A stretch of DNA of 13,785 bases from an uncultured Selenomonadales bacterium (GCA_937877545.1 CALFJE010000103.1:1-13785); one strand, 5' to 3'; counted from the stretch's first letter, positions 1 through 6,800 are shown. The notes: generated by a model from the sequence alone, not told the origin. A program made the numbers and translations.

Positions 1-2
1 TG

Positions 3-2177
3 CTTGCCCAATACGTCAATCCGAATTCGGCGGAGTCGTTGGCTAGTCTCAACAAGCTGTGCGTGCGATTGGTCTTCTGCTTGTACGCGGAGAGCGCGGG
101 TATCTTCGGCAAGCATAAAATCTTCCGCGACTGGTTAAGCGGCGCAAGGAATATTCGCCAAGATTTAATCCTGCTGTTCAATGTCCTCAATACGCCGCTT
201 GATAAGCGCGACCCTTACCTCGACGACACGCTTAAAAAATTCCCCTACGTCAACGGCGGCTTGTTCGACGGCTCAATTGAAATCCCAAACTTCACGCCGC
301 AGATTAAGGAATTGCTTTTGGAGGAGGCAAGCAGCGGCTTTAATTGGAGCGGCATTAGTCCGACGATATTTGGCGCCGTCTTTGAAAGCACGCTCAACCC
401 CGAAACGCGCCGCGCCGGCGGTATGCACTACACCTCCATTGAAAATATCCATAAAGTTATCGACCCGCTGTTTCTCGACGACCTTAAAGCCGAATTCGCC
501 ACGCTCAAGACCAAACGTCAGCTCGCCGCCTTCCACGATAAGCTTGCTCAAATTAAAATCTTCGACCCAGCGTGCGGCAGCGGCAACTTTTTGACGGAAA
601 GCTATCTGAGCTTGCGGCGATTGGAAAACGAATTGCTTAAGAAACTCCTCGGCTCGCAAATCACGCTCGGCGAACTCGACAACCCAATCCGCGTCGGTAT
701 CGCGCAGTTTTACGGCATTGAAATTAACGACTTCGCGGTAGCCGTCGCCCAAACCGCCCTGTGGATTGCCGAACTCCAAATGATGATTGAGACCCGTGAA
801 ATTATTCACCGCGATTTGGATTTCCTGCCGCTGAAAAGTTACGCGAACATTCACAAGGCGAACGCCCTGCGCGTCGACTGGAAAAGCCTCGTCCCAAGCG
901 TCGACTACGTGATAGGAAATCCGCCGTTCGTCGGCAAGAGCTTTCAATCGCCCGAACAAAAAGCCGACCTCGCCGCTGTCTTCGCGGGCGTCAAAGGTTA
1001 CGGCAACCTCGACTATGTAGCCGCCTGGTACAAGAAAGCCGCCGATTTTCTCGACGGCAAGACCGCTTGCGCCTTCGTCGCCACCAACTCTATCAGCCAA
1101 GGAATTGCCGTCCCGCCGCTTTGGAATTACCTTTTCGGCAAGGGCGTCGTCGTCAATTTCGCGCACAGCTCCTTTAAGTGGACGAGCGAAAGCCCCGACC
1201 TCGCCGCCGTCCATTGCGTCGTTATCGGCTTCGCTAAGCACGCCGCCCCCGTCAAGATGATTTTCGACGGCAATAACGTCCGCGTCGTCCAAAATATCAA
1301 CGCCTATCTGCTCGACGCCCCAAACGTTATCGTCATGCCGAGGAACAAGCCCTTGCACGAAGACGTGCCGCTTATGTTCGTCGGGTGCTGTCCTACTGAC
1401 GGCGGCAATTTAATCTTGACGGCTCAAGAACGTGCCGCGCTTATCAAACGCGAACCTGCCGCCGCCAAGTGGATTCGTCGCTACGTCGGCTCCAACGAAT
1501 TTATCAACGGCATTGTACGCTACTGTCTGTGGCTCGTCGATTGTCCGCCCAATGAACTGCGCAAGTTGCCCCGCGTCATGGAGCGCGTCAAAGCTGTCCG
1601 CGATTTTCGTTTGGCAAGTAAAAAAGCCGCCACCCGCCGTCGCGCCGATACCCCTACGCTCTTTGCCGAAGACAGATTCGTCGACGCCCCCGCGCTGATT
1701 ATCCCGCGTACTTCGTCGGGTGAACGTCGATATATCCCGATGGGCTTTGTCGAACGCGGAACAGTTATCAACCTCGAATCAATGTTCATTCCAAACGGCA
1801 ACGCTTATATCTTCGGCGTGTTGACGAGTTCAATCCATATGGCGTGGATGCGGACGGTCGGCGGACAATTCAAAAGCGATTACAGATTCTCAGCGACGAC
1901 CGTCTACAATACGTTTCCATGGGTAGCGGCGTCAGCAAAGGCGCGAGCTAAAATCGAGGCTTCCGCGCAGGCGATTCTTGACGTTCGGGCGCGATATGCG
2001 AAGGCGACGCTTGCGGACCTTTACGACGAATTGACTATGCCCAAGGACTTACGGGCGGCACACCGAGCGAACGATAAGGCAGTGGCGGCGGCTTACGGCT
2101 TCGAGGGTATCTTGGACGACGAGGCGGCATTGGTCGCCGAGCTGTTCAAGCTGTACACGTCATTGACAAACGCTTGA
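3..2177 (+). CDS. MmeI-like (Type IIL/IIG) DNA methyltransferase/specificity protein, 5'-truncated by the window
   Basis: The reading frame is open from the first complete codon (nt 3), so the true start lies upstream. The visible 724 residues match the MmeI layout. A helical segment (VRLVFCLYAESAGIF, about nt 63-107) comes first, then GMHYTS (about nt 423). Methyltransferase motif I, FDPACGSGNF (nt 561-590), binds S-adenosylmethionine, and motif IV, NPPF (nt 918-929), marks an N6-adenine type catalytic site. A target-recognition region follows (about nt 1400-1800, with RRYVGSNEFINGIVRYCLWL), then a C-terminal part with GGQFKSDYRFSATTVYNTFPW (about nt 1857-1922). Family knowledge: in MmeI proteins one chain carries an N-terminal PD-(D/E)xK nuclease, the methyltransferase and the specificity domain. 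The nuclease part would be outside the window, so a methylase-only or broken enzyme cannot be excluded. The last codons overlap the -35 box of the first small-RNA promoter. The 361-codon opposite-strand frame at 273-1358 is a shadow. Confidence 0.9.
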   Translation, partial: LAQYVNPNSAESLASLNKLCVRLVFCLYAESAGIFGKHKIFRDWLSGARNIRQDLILLFNVLNTPLDKRDPYLDDTLKKFPYVNGGLFDGSIEIPNFTPQIKELLLEEASSGFNWSGISPTIFGAVFESTLNPETRRAGGMHYTSIENIHKVIDPLFLDDLKAEFATLKTKRQLAAFHDKLAQIKIFDPACGSGNFLTESYLSLRRLENELLKKLLGSQITLGELDNPIRVGIAQFYGIEINDFAVAVAQTALWIAELQMMIETREIIHRDLDFLPLKSYANIHKANALRVDWKSLVPSVDYVIGNPPFVGKSFQSPEQKADLAAVFAGVKGYGNLDYVAAWYKKAADFLDGKTACAFVATNSISQGIAVPPLWNYLFGKGVVVNFAHSSFKWTSESPDLAAVHCVVIGFAKHAAPVKMIFDGNNVRVVQNINAYLLDAPNVIVMPRNKPLHEDVPLMFVGCCPTDGGNLILTAQERAALIKREPAAAKWIRRYVGSNEFINGIVRYCLWLVDCPPNELRKLPRVMERVKAVRDFRLASKKAATRRRADTPTLFAEDRFVDAPALIIPRTSSGERRYIPMGFVERGTVINLESMFIPNGNAYIFGVLTSSIHMAWMRTVGGQFKSDYRFSATTVYNTFPWVAASAKARAKIEASAQAILDVRARYAKATLADLYDELTMPKDLRAAHRANDKAVAAAYGFEGILDDEAALVAELFKLYTSLTNA

Positions 2178-2191
2178 GCCTTTGATAAATT
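2163..2191 (+). promoter_or_regulatory. Promoter of small RNA 1
   Basis: TTGACA (2163-2168), a 17-nt spacer and TAAATT (2186-2191). The -35 box lies inside the last codons of the methyltransferase gene. The same architecture precedes the two other small-RNA copies, which supports it as real. Confidence 0.75.
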
Positions 2192-2197
2192 AGCCGT

Positions 2198-2300
2198 ATT
2201 GATGTAAGGCAACGACTGTGTAAGGCTCGCAGTTCCGGCATGAGTATCACCGAACGAATAACCCCGTACAGCCCGAGGAACTGTGCGGGGCTTCGTTTTT
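2198..2300 (+). ncRNA. Small RNA 1 of type I toxin-antitoxin array (orphan antitoxin copy)
   Basis: Predicted transcript of about 100 nt, from about 2198 (6-7 nt past the -10 box) to the terminator T-run. It aligns base for base with copies 2 and 3: a 5' hairpin (ATTG/GTTG...CAAC), a second stem AACTGTG...CGCAGTT-like around 2212-2234 (copy 1 has GACTGTG), a variable segment CATGAGTATCACC (2239-2251), then a GC-rich terminator. By analogy with copies 2 and 3 the variable segment should pair with a toxin mRNA reading GGUGAUACUCAUG around its start codon. No such gene exists in the window: the next small-RNA promoter begins 3 nt after this terminator. It is therefore an antitoxin whose toxin has been lost or lies elsewhere. 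This is inferred from sequence only. Confidence 0.7.
2262..2300 (+). terminator. Intrinsic terminator of small RNA 1
   Basis: Stem CCCCGTACAG (2262-2271) / CTGTGCGGGG (2281-2290), one G-U pair, 9-nt loop, then CTTCGTTTTT. Outer bases AACGAA and TTCGTT can extend the stem. Confidence 0.8.
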
Positions 2301-2302
2301 CC

Positions 2303-2331
2303 TTGACAAGGCGGCGGGCGTGTGATAAATT
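2303..2331 (+). promoter_or_regulatory. Promoter of small RNA 2
   Basis: TTGACA (2303-2308), a 17-nt spacer and TAAATT (2326-2331). The spacer GGCGGGCGTGTGA is shared with the copy-3 promoter. The -35 box sits in the palindrome CCTTGACAAGG, which at unit 3 also supplies the -35 of a divergent toxin promoter. Confidence 0.8.
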
Positions 2332-2337
2332 AACTAT

Positions 2338-2440
2338 GTTGATGTAAGGCAACAACTGTGTAAGGCTCGCAGTTCTAGCATAATATCACCGAACGAAAAC
2401 CCCCGCACAGAATTGTGGAGCTGTACGGGGGCTTCGTTTT
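2338..2440 (+). ncRNA. Small RNA 2, predicted antitoxin RNA for the 34-residue peptide
   Basis: Predicted transcript of about 100 nt with the same fold as copy 1: GTTG...CAAC hairpin, AACTGTG(TAAGGCT)CGCAGTT stem-loop, variable segment, terminator. Its variable segment CATAATATCACC (2379-2390) matches the plus strand at 2599-2610 (CATATTATCACC) in 11 of 12 positions. That site is the complement of the SD and start codon of the neighbouring minus-strand peptide gene. The RNA could therefore pair with the toxin mRNA start region and block ribosomes, as RNA II does in the par/Fst systems. The two genes are convergent and share a terminator, so their 3' ends also overlap. Transcription and pairing are predictions. 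Confidence 0.75.
2400..2440. terminator. Bidirectional terminator between small RNA 2 and toxin A
   Basis: Stem CCCCCGCACAG (2400-2410) / CTGTACGGGGG (2421-2431) with one mismatch. On the plus strand it is followed by CTTCGTTTT. On the minus strand the same hairpin is followed by TTTTCGTTC, so it can end the convergent toxin mRNA too. Confidence 0.75.
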
Positions 2441-2496
2441 GCCATAACCGGCTGTGGAGACCGATTAGCGGGCGGGCATTGTGGAAAATCTGCCGC

Positions 2497-2601
2497 TTAA
2501 CGCTTCCTGTTACGGATGTAGTCGAGGAACAAACCGCCGAGAACAGTACCGACGAAGCAACCGACCACATTCACGCCAAGCTGAACGAGGACATCAAACA
2601 T
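2497..2601 (-). CDS. Small hydrophobic peptide, predicted type I toxin A (34 aa)
   Basis: ATG at 2601 preceded by a strong SD (GGAGGTGAT, about 5 nt spacing); TAA at 2499-2497. It begins MFDVLVQLGVNVVGCFVG and ends GGLFLDYIRNRKR: one probable transmembrane helix followed by a basic tail. It shares G(G)L(F/I)LDYI-x-NR with the second peptide at 2879-2968. Size, single helix, charged C-terminus, its own promoter and a convergent structured RNA antisense to its start are hallmarks of type I toxins of the Fst/Ldr kind (membrane-acting peptides of about 30-35 aa). The amino-acid similarity to Fst or Ldr is only in general character, with an RNRK-like end as in Ldr, so this may be a new family. The gene falls below usual annotation length limits. 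A rival reading, a leader peptide or small regulatory membrane protein, is less likely given the paired RNA. Confidence 0.75.
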   Translation of the reverse strand: MFDVLVQLGVNVVGCFVGTVLGGLFLDYIRNRKR

Positions 2602-2662
2602 ATTATCACCTCCCTCCTCGAACGTAGACTTACCGTCCTTTGGAGGCAACGGCATTGGCGCG

Positions 2663-2692
2663 ATTATATCACGGCGGCTTTTGCCTTGACAA
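2663..2692 (-). promoter_or_regulatory. Promoter of toxin A
   Basis: Minus strand TTGTCA (2692-2687), an 18-nt spacer and TATAAT (2668-2663). This predicts a leader of about 55 nt before the ATG. The -35 box overlaps, offset by one base, the -35 box of small RNA 3 on the other strand within the 13-bp palindrome GCCTTGACAAGGC (2683-2695). Confidence 0.75.
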
Positions 2693-2714
2693 GGCGGCGG
2701 GCGTGTGATAGATT
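2686..2714 (+). promoter_or_regulatory. Promoter of small RNA 3
   Basis: TTGACA (2686-2691), a 17-nt spacer and TAGATT (2709-2714). It is the counterpart of the promoters at 2163 and 2303, and its -35 is shared back to back with the toxin A promoter. Confidence 0.75.
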
Positions 2715-2720
2715 TACAAT

Positions 2721-2821
2721 GTTGACTTAAGGCAACAACTGCGTGAGGCTCGCAGTTCTAACATGCTTTCACCAAAACGAATAACCCCGCCGGAGTAGTG
2801 GTCCGTGCGGGGCTTCGTTTT
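2721..2821 (+). ncRNA. Small RNA 3, predicted antitoxin RNA for the 29-residue peptide
   Basis: Third copy of the small RNA, about 100 nt. The second stem is AACTGCG(TGAGGCT)CGCAGTT, a perfect 7-bp stem. Copies 1 and 2 have a G-U pair at the same place, so the pairing is kept although the bases change. The variable segment TCTAACATGCTTTCACC (2757-2773) is identical over 17 nt to 2961-2977, which is the exact complement of the SD-to-start region of toxin B. The RNA could thus form 17 uninterrupted base pairs over that start region, which gives it a clear antitoxin role by inference. It ends at a GC-rich hairpin and TTCGTTTT. Confidence 0.8.
2785..2821. terminator. Terminator of small RNA 3 (probably bidirectional)
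   Basis: CCCCGC...GCGGGG (2785-2790 / 2807-2812) with inner GGA/TCC pairs, followed on the plus strand by CTTCGTTTT. On the minus strand it is followed by TTATTCGTTTT, a weaker tail for toxin B mRNA. Confidence 0.7.
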
Positions 2822-2878
2822 GCCTAACCGGTTAGTGAATCCGATTGTCAGGGGCAATAAGTCAGTGGAGTCTGCCGC

Positions 2879-2968
2879 TTAGCGACGGTTGATGATGTAG
2901 TCGAGGATTAATCCGCCGACCACGATCGCCAAAACGTCCCAGCCGAATTGCGAGAGGCTCTCTAACAT
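2879..2968 (-). CDS. Small hydrophobic peptide, predicted type I toxin B (29 aa)
   Basis: ATG at 2968 with SD GGAGGTGA (minus strand, from GGAGGGAGGTGAAAGC before the ATG); TAA at 2881-2879. The peptide starts MLESLSQFGWDVLAIVVGG and ends GGLILDYIINRR: one predicted membrane helix with a basic tail, clearly related to the 34-residue peptide in its C-terminal half. It is transcribed toward small RNA 3, whose variable segment is perfectly complementary to its start region. Function is inferred from this layout (type I toxin). Its promoter region abuts addB, which runs the other way. Copies A and B differ more in the N-terminal half and in the start region, as expected if each keeps its own antisense partner. 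Confidence 0.75.
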   Translation of the reverse strand: MLESLSQFGWDVLAIVVGGLILDYIINRR

Positions 2969-3027
2969 GCTTTCACCTCCCTCCTCAAGCGTAGCGTTAC
3001 CGCTGTTAGAGGTGCGGCATTGGCGCG

Positions 3028-3056
3028 ATTATATCAGAGGCATTTCAGTTATTCAA
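3028..3056 (-). promoter_or_regulatory. Promoter of toxin B
   Basis: Minus strand TTGAAT (3056-3051), a 17-nt spacer and TATAAT (3033-3028), followed by GCGCCAATGCCG, which is also found after the toxin A -10 box. The predicted leader is about 53 nt. No equally good plus-strand promoter for addB is visible here. Confidence 0.75.
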
Positions 3057-3078
3057 GGCGAAATTGGGAGGCGATTTA

Positions 3079-6000
3079 ATGGTAGAGGTGATAATCGGGC
3101 GAGCGGGCATGGGCAAAACGTTCGAGTGCTTGCGCCGCGCCCAAAGCATTTTGGCGACGGAACCGCTCAAGCGGGAAATAATCTTCCTGTTGCCGGCGTA
3201 CCAAACATATCGGGCGGAACTGGAGCTGGCGGCATTGACGGGCGGAGCGTTCAACACGCGCATGAACAGCTTTAACCGCTTTGCGCGACAGATACTTGAC
3301 GAGGTCGGCGGCGGACTGCTCCCGCGCATATCCGAGATCGGGCGGCGTCTTTTGCTTAGGAAAATCCTGCTCCGACGCGATAAGGCGGGCGAATTGAATT
3401 ACTTCGTGCGGGCGGCTAAGCAGCACGGCTTCGCGGAAGTTTTATCCGACGAACTCAAGGAACTGCGGACGTATTCAATCGACGCGTCAAAGCTCAACGA
3501 GGCGGCGGATAAGGTCAACAACGCGGAACTGCGAGACAAATTGCGCGACATGGAACTTTTGGCGGAGGACTTCAAGGCGGCATTGGCGGACAAGCTCACC
3601 GACGACGAGGACTTATTGGCGCGAGCGGCAGAGCTTGCGGCTCAATCGCCGACGGTAAGCGGCGCGGAAATATTTATCGACGGCTTTATATTCTTCGACC
3701 CGCAACAACGAGAATTCCTGCGGAAATTGTTCAAGTGTGCAGATAATATTCATGTAACGTTGCCGATGGATCCGAACCTAAACAGCCGCGAAAATTATTC
3801 TGAGGTCGGGATATTCAATCGGGCGTTCAAGACGTTCCAGACGTTGCGCGACTTGGCGGAGGAGGTCGGCGTTGAATTCAGGATAACGCGCCTTGAGACT
3901 CCGCGCAGATTTAAAGCCGAGCCGCTTAAAATTTTGGAGCAACGACTGTTCGATTACGCGCCGAGGAAATTTGAGGCATCGGCGAGCTTGCGGATAGTCG
4001 AGGCGGTCAACAGTCGAGCCGAGGTCGAATCGGTCGCGAGGGAAATTTTACGGCTGGTCAAGTCGGGCGTGCGCCTGCGCGAGATTGGCGTCTTGGCGCG
4101 GGACGCGAGCTATTTCGCGCTGATAAAGCCGATATTCGAGCTGCACGCGATACCGTATTTCGTGGACACGAAGCGGGCGGCGGCGCACCACCCGTTGGCG
4201 GAGCTGATACGGTCGGCGTTGGAAGTGTTGCGAGGTTGGCGACGCGAGGCGGTGTTCCGTTGCCTGCGGACGGGATTTTTCGCGGCGGCGCAAGAGGACG
4301 TTGACTTACTGGAGAATTACGTTATCGAGTTCGGAATAAAGGGCGCGGCGTCTTGGCAACGGGATTGGGATTATCGGCGGGCAAAGACGTTGGACGCGCC
4401 GTTGAAACCTGCCGACGCCACAGAGCTTGAATACTTGGCGCAAATCAACGCGATACGGCGAATCTGCGCGGAGCCGCTGATAAAATTCGCGGAGCGCGTG
4501 CGTGCGTCGGAGCGGGAAGTGCTTGCGCTGACGACGGCATTGTTCAAGCTGTTGGAGGATTTGAACGTGCCGGAAAAATTATCGGAGTGGTCGCAAGCCG
4601 AGGAAATTCGCGGGAATTTGGCAATGGCGCGGGAGCACCTCAAAATTTGGGACGACATAGTAAATTTGTTCGAGCAAGTGGTCGACGCGCTGGGCGAGGA
4701 GACAATCACGCGGGCGGAATTCGAGTCGATAATCGGCGAGGGGCTTGAGGCTCTGGAAATGTCGCTTATCCCTCCGGGGCTTGACGAGGTGACGGTCGCG
4801 CAGTTCGAGCAAAATTCGTTACAGAATTCGCGGGCGATATTCGTGCTGGGCTTCGACGCTGAAAATTTTCCGCGCAGAGTCGGCGAAAAAAATTTGCTGA
4901 CCGACGCGGATAGGTTGCGGCTCAAGGATTCGGGGCTGGAAATATCTTTGGGCGGCAAGGAAAGTTCGTTGGCGGAGAAATTTTTGATATATCGCGGGCT
5001 GACGGAGGCGCAGGAGCTTTTGCAGATTTCCTACCCGACAGCCGACGCCGAGGGGCGCAAAGTATCCGCGTCGAGCTTGCTGAACAAAATCCGCGCAATT
5101 TTCCCGAACGTCACAACTGAACGCGTCGAGCTTGACGTTTTGGAAAATCTGGGCAGTGAGGTCTTCGCGGCGGGCGAAAAGACTTTGACGGCGGAGACGG
5201 CTAAACGCCTCTACGCGCCGGCGAGGAAGTTGGACGCCTCAATCACGCGCTTTGAAAACTTCAACGCCTGCCCGTTTAAGTATTTCGCGCAATACGGCTT
5301 GAACTTGGGCGAGCGCGTCGAGTATAAAATTCAAACGCCCGACATCGGGAGCATACTCCATGCGGTCATGAATCGTTTTGGGCGCGAGCTTAAGGAGGAA
5401 AATCGCCGTTGGTCGTCGGTCGGCGAGGGCGAACTGGTCGGGCGCGTCGACAGGATTTTGAACACGATAACTCCGCGCCTCCACAATAAAATTTTGCTGA
5501 GCACCAAGGCGTTGGAGCACAGGCGCGAACGGATAAAAAAAGTCGCCGTCGAGTCCTTGAGTCGCTTGATTGAGCTGGACGCGAACAGCGAATTTCACCC
5601 GCAAATTTTTGAGAGCACCTTCCGCGACGCCAAGACTTTAAGCGACGTGGAGCTGAATTTGAACGGGCGCATTGACCGAATCGACTTGAGCGGCGACGGG
5701 CGTTATTTTCTGATTATCGACTACAAGACCGGCAAGGCGACGCTGAGCTTGCGGCGGATTTATCACGGGCTGAATCTGCAACTTGCGATATATTTGAGCG
5801 CGGCGGCTAAGCTTGACGAGGTCGGCGAGCGCGAGGCGGGTGCCATGCTTTACTGCCTGCTTAAGTTGCCGAGCAGCGGCGGGCGTAACGATACCGAAGC
5901 CGGTTTGGAAGCCGCCAAGGAACTTAAAATGCCGGGGCTGATTCGCGTCGACGAGGAGATTAAACGCGCCGTCGACAGCACGGGCAATTTCGTCGAGTTC

Positions 6001-6270
6001 AAAAAGGATAACCTCGTCGCCCGCGCAGATTTCCAAATCGTCATGGATTACGCCGAGAAAATTTTGGAGACGACCGCCGAGCGCATTTTGAACGGTTGCA
6101 TTGAGGTCAAGCCCGCCAGGCTTTCAGCCGACGACGACGCCTGTAAATATTGCGTGTACTCCGCACTTTGCGCCTTCGACAGGGCGATTAACGAGACGAC
6201 CGCTCCGCCCAAATTCAAGAATACGGCGGAGATTATCGACGCGATGAGGAATTTTTGTAACGAAACTTGA
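3079..6270 (+). CDS. addB: AddB-type ATP-dependent helicase/nuclease subunit
   Basis: 1063 residues. The ATG at 3079 has SD GGGAGG 7 nt upstream; a TTG at 3064 lies before that SD and is unlikely. AddB works with AddA in the RecBCD-like complex that resects double-strand breaks, recognises Chi and loads RecA. Visible marks are Walker A-like GRAGMGKT (residues 7-14, K13) and a degenerate helicase core. The C-terminal PD-(D/E)xK nuclease carries GRIDRIDLSG and IIDYKTGKA (D881, K883). Four cysteines that would hold the iron-sulfur staple follow the family pattern: C731 (FNACPFKYF), then C1022-x2-C1025-x5-C1031 (CKYCVYSALC). It is a little shorter than the B. subtilis protein but all key residues are present. 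No addA follows, although the two are normally one operon; downstream sequence is decayed. The family call is firm; activity depends on an AddA elsewhere. Confidence 0.95.
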   Translation: MVEVIIGRAGMGKTFECLRRAQSILATEPLKREIIFLLPAYQTYRAELELAALTGGAFNTRMNSFNRFARQILDEVGGGLLPRISEIGRRLLLRKILLRRDKAGELNYFVRAAKQHGFAEVLSDELKELRTYSIDASKLNEAADKVNNAELRDKLRDMELLAEDFKAALADKLTDDEDLLARAAELAAQSPTVSGAEIFIDGFIFFDPQQREFLRKLFKCADNIHVTLPMDPNLNSRENYSEVGIFNRAFKTFQTLRDLAEEVGVEFRITRLETPRRFKAEPLKILEQRLFDYAPRKFEASASLRIVEAVNSRAEVESVAREILRLVKSGVRLREIGVLARDASYFALIKPIFELHAIPYFVDTKRAAAHHPLAELIRSALEVLRGWRREAVFRCLRTGFFAAAQEDVDLLENYVIEFGIKGAASWQRDWDYRRAKTLDAPLKPADATELEYLAQINAIRRICAEPLIKFAERVRASEREVLALTTALFKLLEDLNVPEKLSEWSQAEEIRGNLAMAREHLKIWDDIVNLFEQVVDALGEETITRAEFESIIGEGLEALEMSLIPPGLDEVTVAQFEQNSLQNSRAIFVLGFDAENFPRRVGEKNLLTDADRLRLKDSGLEISLGGKESSLAEKFLIYRGLTEAQELLQISYPTADAEGRKVSASSLLNKIRAIFPNVTTERVELDVLENLGSEVFAAGEKTLTAETAKRLYAPARKLDASITRFENFNACPFKYFAQYGLNLGERVEYKIQTPDIGSILHAVMNRFGRELKEENRRWSSVGEGELVGRVDRILNTITPRLHNKILLSTKALEHRRERIKKVAVESLSRLIELDANSEFHPQIFESTFRDAKTLSDVELNLNGRIDRIDLSGDGRYFLIIDYKTGKATLSLRRIYHGLNLQLAIYLSAAAKLDEVGEREAGAMLYCLLKLPSSGGRNDTEAGLEAAKELKMPGLIRVDEEIKRAVDSTGNFVEFKKDNLVARADFQIVMDYAEKILETTAERILNGCIEVKPARLSADDDACKYCVYSALCAFDRAINETTAPPKFKNTAEIIDAMRNFCNET

Positions 6271-6320
6271 TGGATGCCGCTGTCGAGCGTGACAATGCCG
6301 TCAATGACGTTGCGGCTTAG
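6270..6320 (+). pseudogene. Short coupled frame at the addB stop, probably the start of a lost downstream gene
   Basis: The addB stop and a following ATG overlap as TGATG (6268-6272), a typical coupled restart. The frame gives only 16 codons (MDAAVERDNAVNDVAA) before TAG at 6318. The same frame is open again to about 6372. I do not recognise it. The simplest reading is the remnant of the next operon gene. Confidence 0.25.
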
Positions 6321-6372
6321 AGTTTTACGTTCGCACGGAGCTTGTACGCAATAACCAAATGGGCAGCGAAAT

Positions 6373-6800
6373 TTGATTGACTTAGCAGTTATCCGTCGAG
6401 TATTTATTGAGGAGGCGGCAGAGCGAATTTTGGCGCGACGCCCCAAACGCGAAAAAAATCCGCCGTTGATACTGATTGGCGGCGCAAATTGTATGGGCGA
6501 TATGGGCGCGGCTTATCGGGCGGTGGCGGAGTCGGTCACGCAATGGCGGACGGCATTTCTATTTACGACTTGCGGGAAATTGCGCGCCACGTCGTTTATC
6601 GGTTGACGGGTTTGCGGGCGGAAATTTATCGGGCGTGTCGTTCGGTGAGCAATAAGAAAGCTCTTGTGCAAAAATTCCGTGACGAGGAAAAAGTTTCGGA
6701 GACGTTGGAGTATCTGTGCGCGGAAAATCTGATTCTGAATATCGGCGCGGACTATCTTGCGCTTGCGATTGATTGGAGGGTTGCCAAGGGACGAACTTAA
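6373..6800 (+). pseudogene. Decayed B12-binding/radical-SAM RiPP-maturase-like gene (fragments)
   Basis: Two fragments in different frames. The first (6373 to about 6540) reads ...ERILARRPKREKNPPLILIGGANCMGDMGAAY. The GGANCxGxMG pattern resembles the B12-binding domain of radical-SAM RiPP maturases as I remember that family. The second (about 6545-6800, another frame) reads ADGISIYDLREIARHVVYRL and TGLRAEIYRACRSV and ends EYLCAENLILNIGADYLALA, which looks like the C-terminal winged-helix tail of the same kind of protein. The central radical-SAM core is missing between them. A large internal deletion plus frameshift would explain this. No good SD precedes 6373. The assignment rests on motif memory, not a search. 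Confidence 0.45.

Noticed and set aside
273..1358. 361-codon minus-strand frame opposite the methyltransferase
   Set aside because: It mirrors the GC-biased codons of a clear methyltransferase gene, contains no recognisable domain and has no SD.
2334..2730. Longer frames covering the toxin A region on both strands (78 and 105 codons)
   Set aside because: They run across promoters and the terminator of the small RNA, lack SDs and have no protein-like composition. The 34-codon gene has a strong SD and a related sister gene.
2163..2821. CRISPR-like array or tandem riboswitch reading of the three repeated segments
   Set aside because: Repeat spacing is uneven, units contain promoters and terminators, and the 'spacers' hold peptide genes. 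No metabolic gene follows in the sense direction, so independent small RNAs fit better.
3064..3078. Upstream TTG as addB start
   Set aside because: It precedes the SD GGGAGG, which is correctly spaced for the ATG at 3079.
6300..6315. 16-nt identity between 6300-6315 and the ugd gene at 9294-9309
   Set aside because: No flanking similarity. Both fall in short VNDVA-type coding stretches, so chance plus codon bias is enough.
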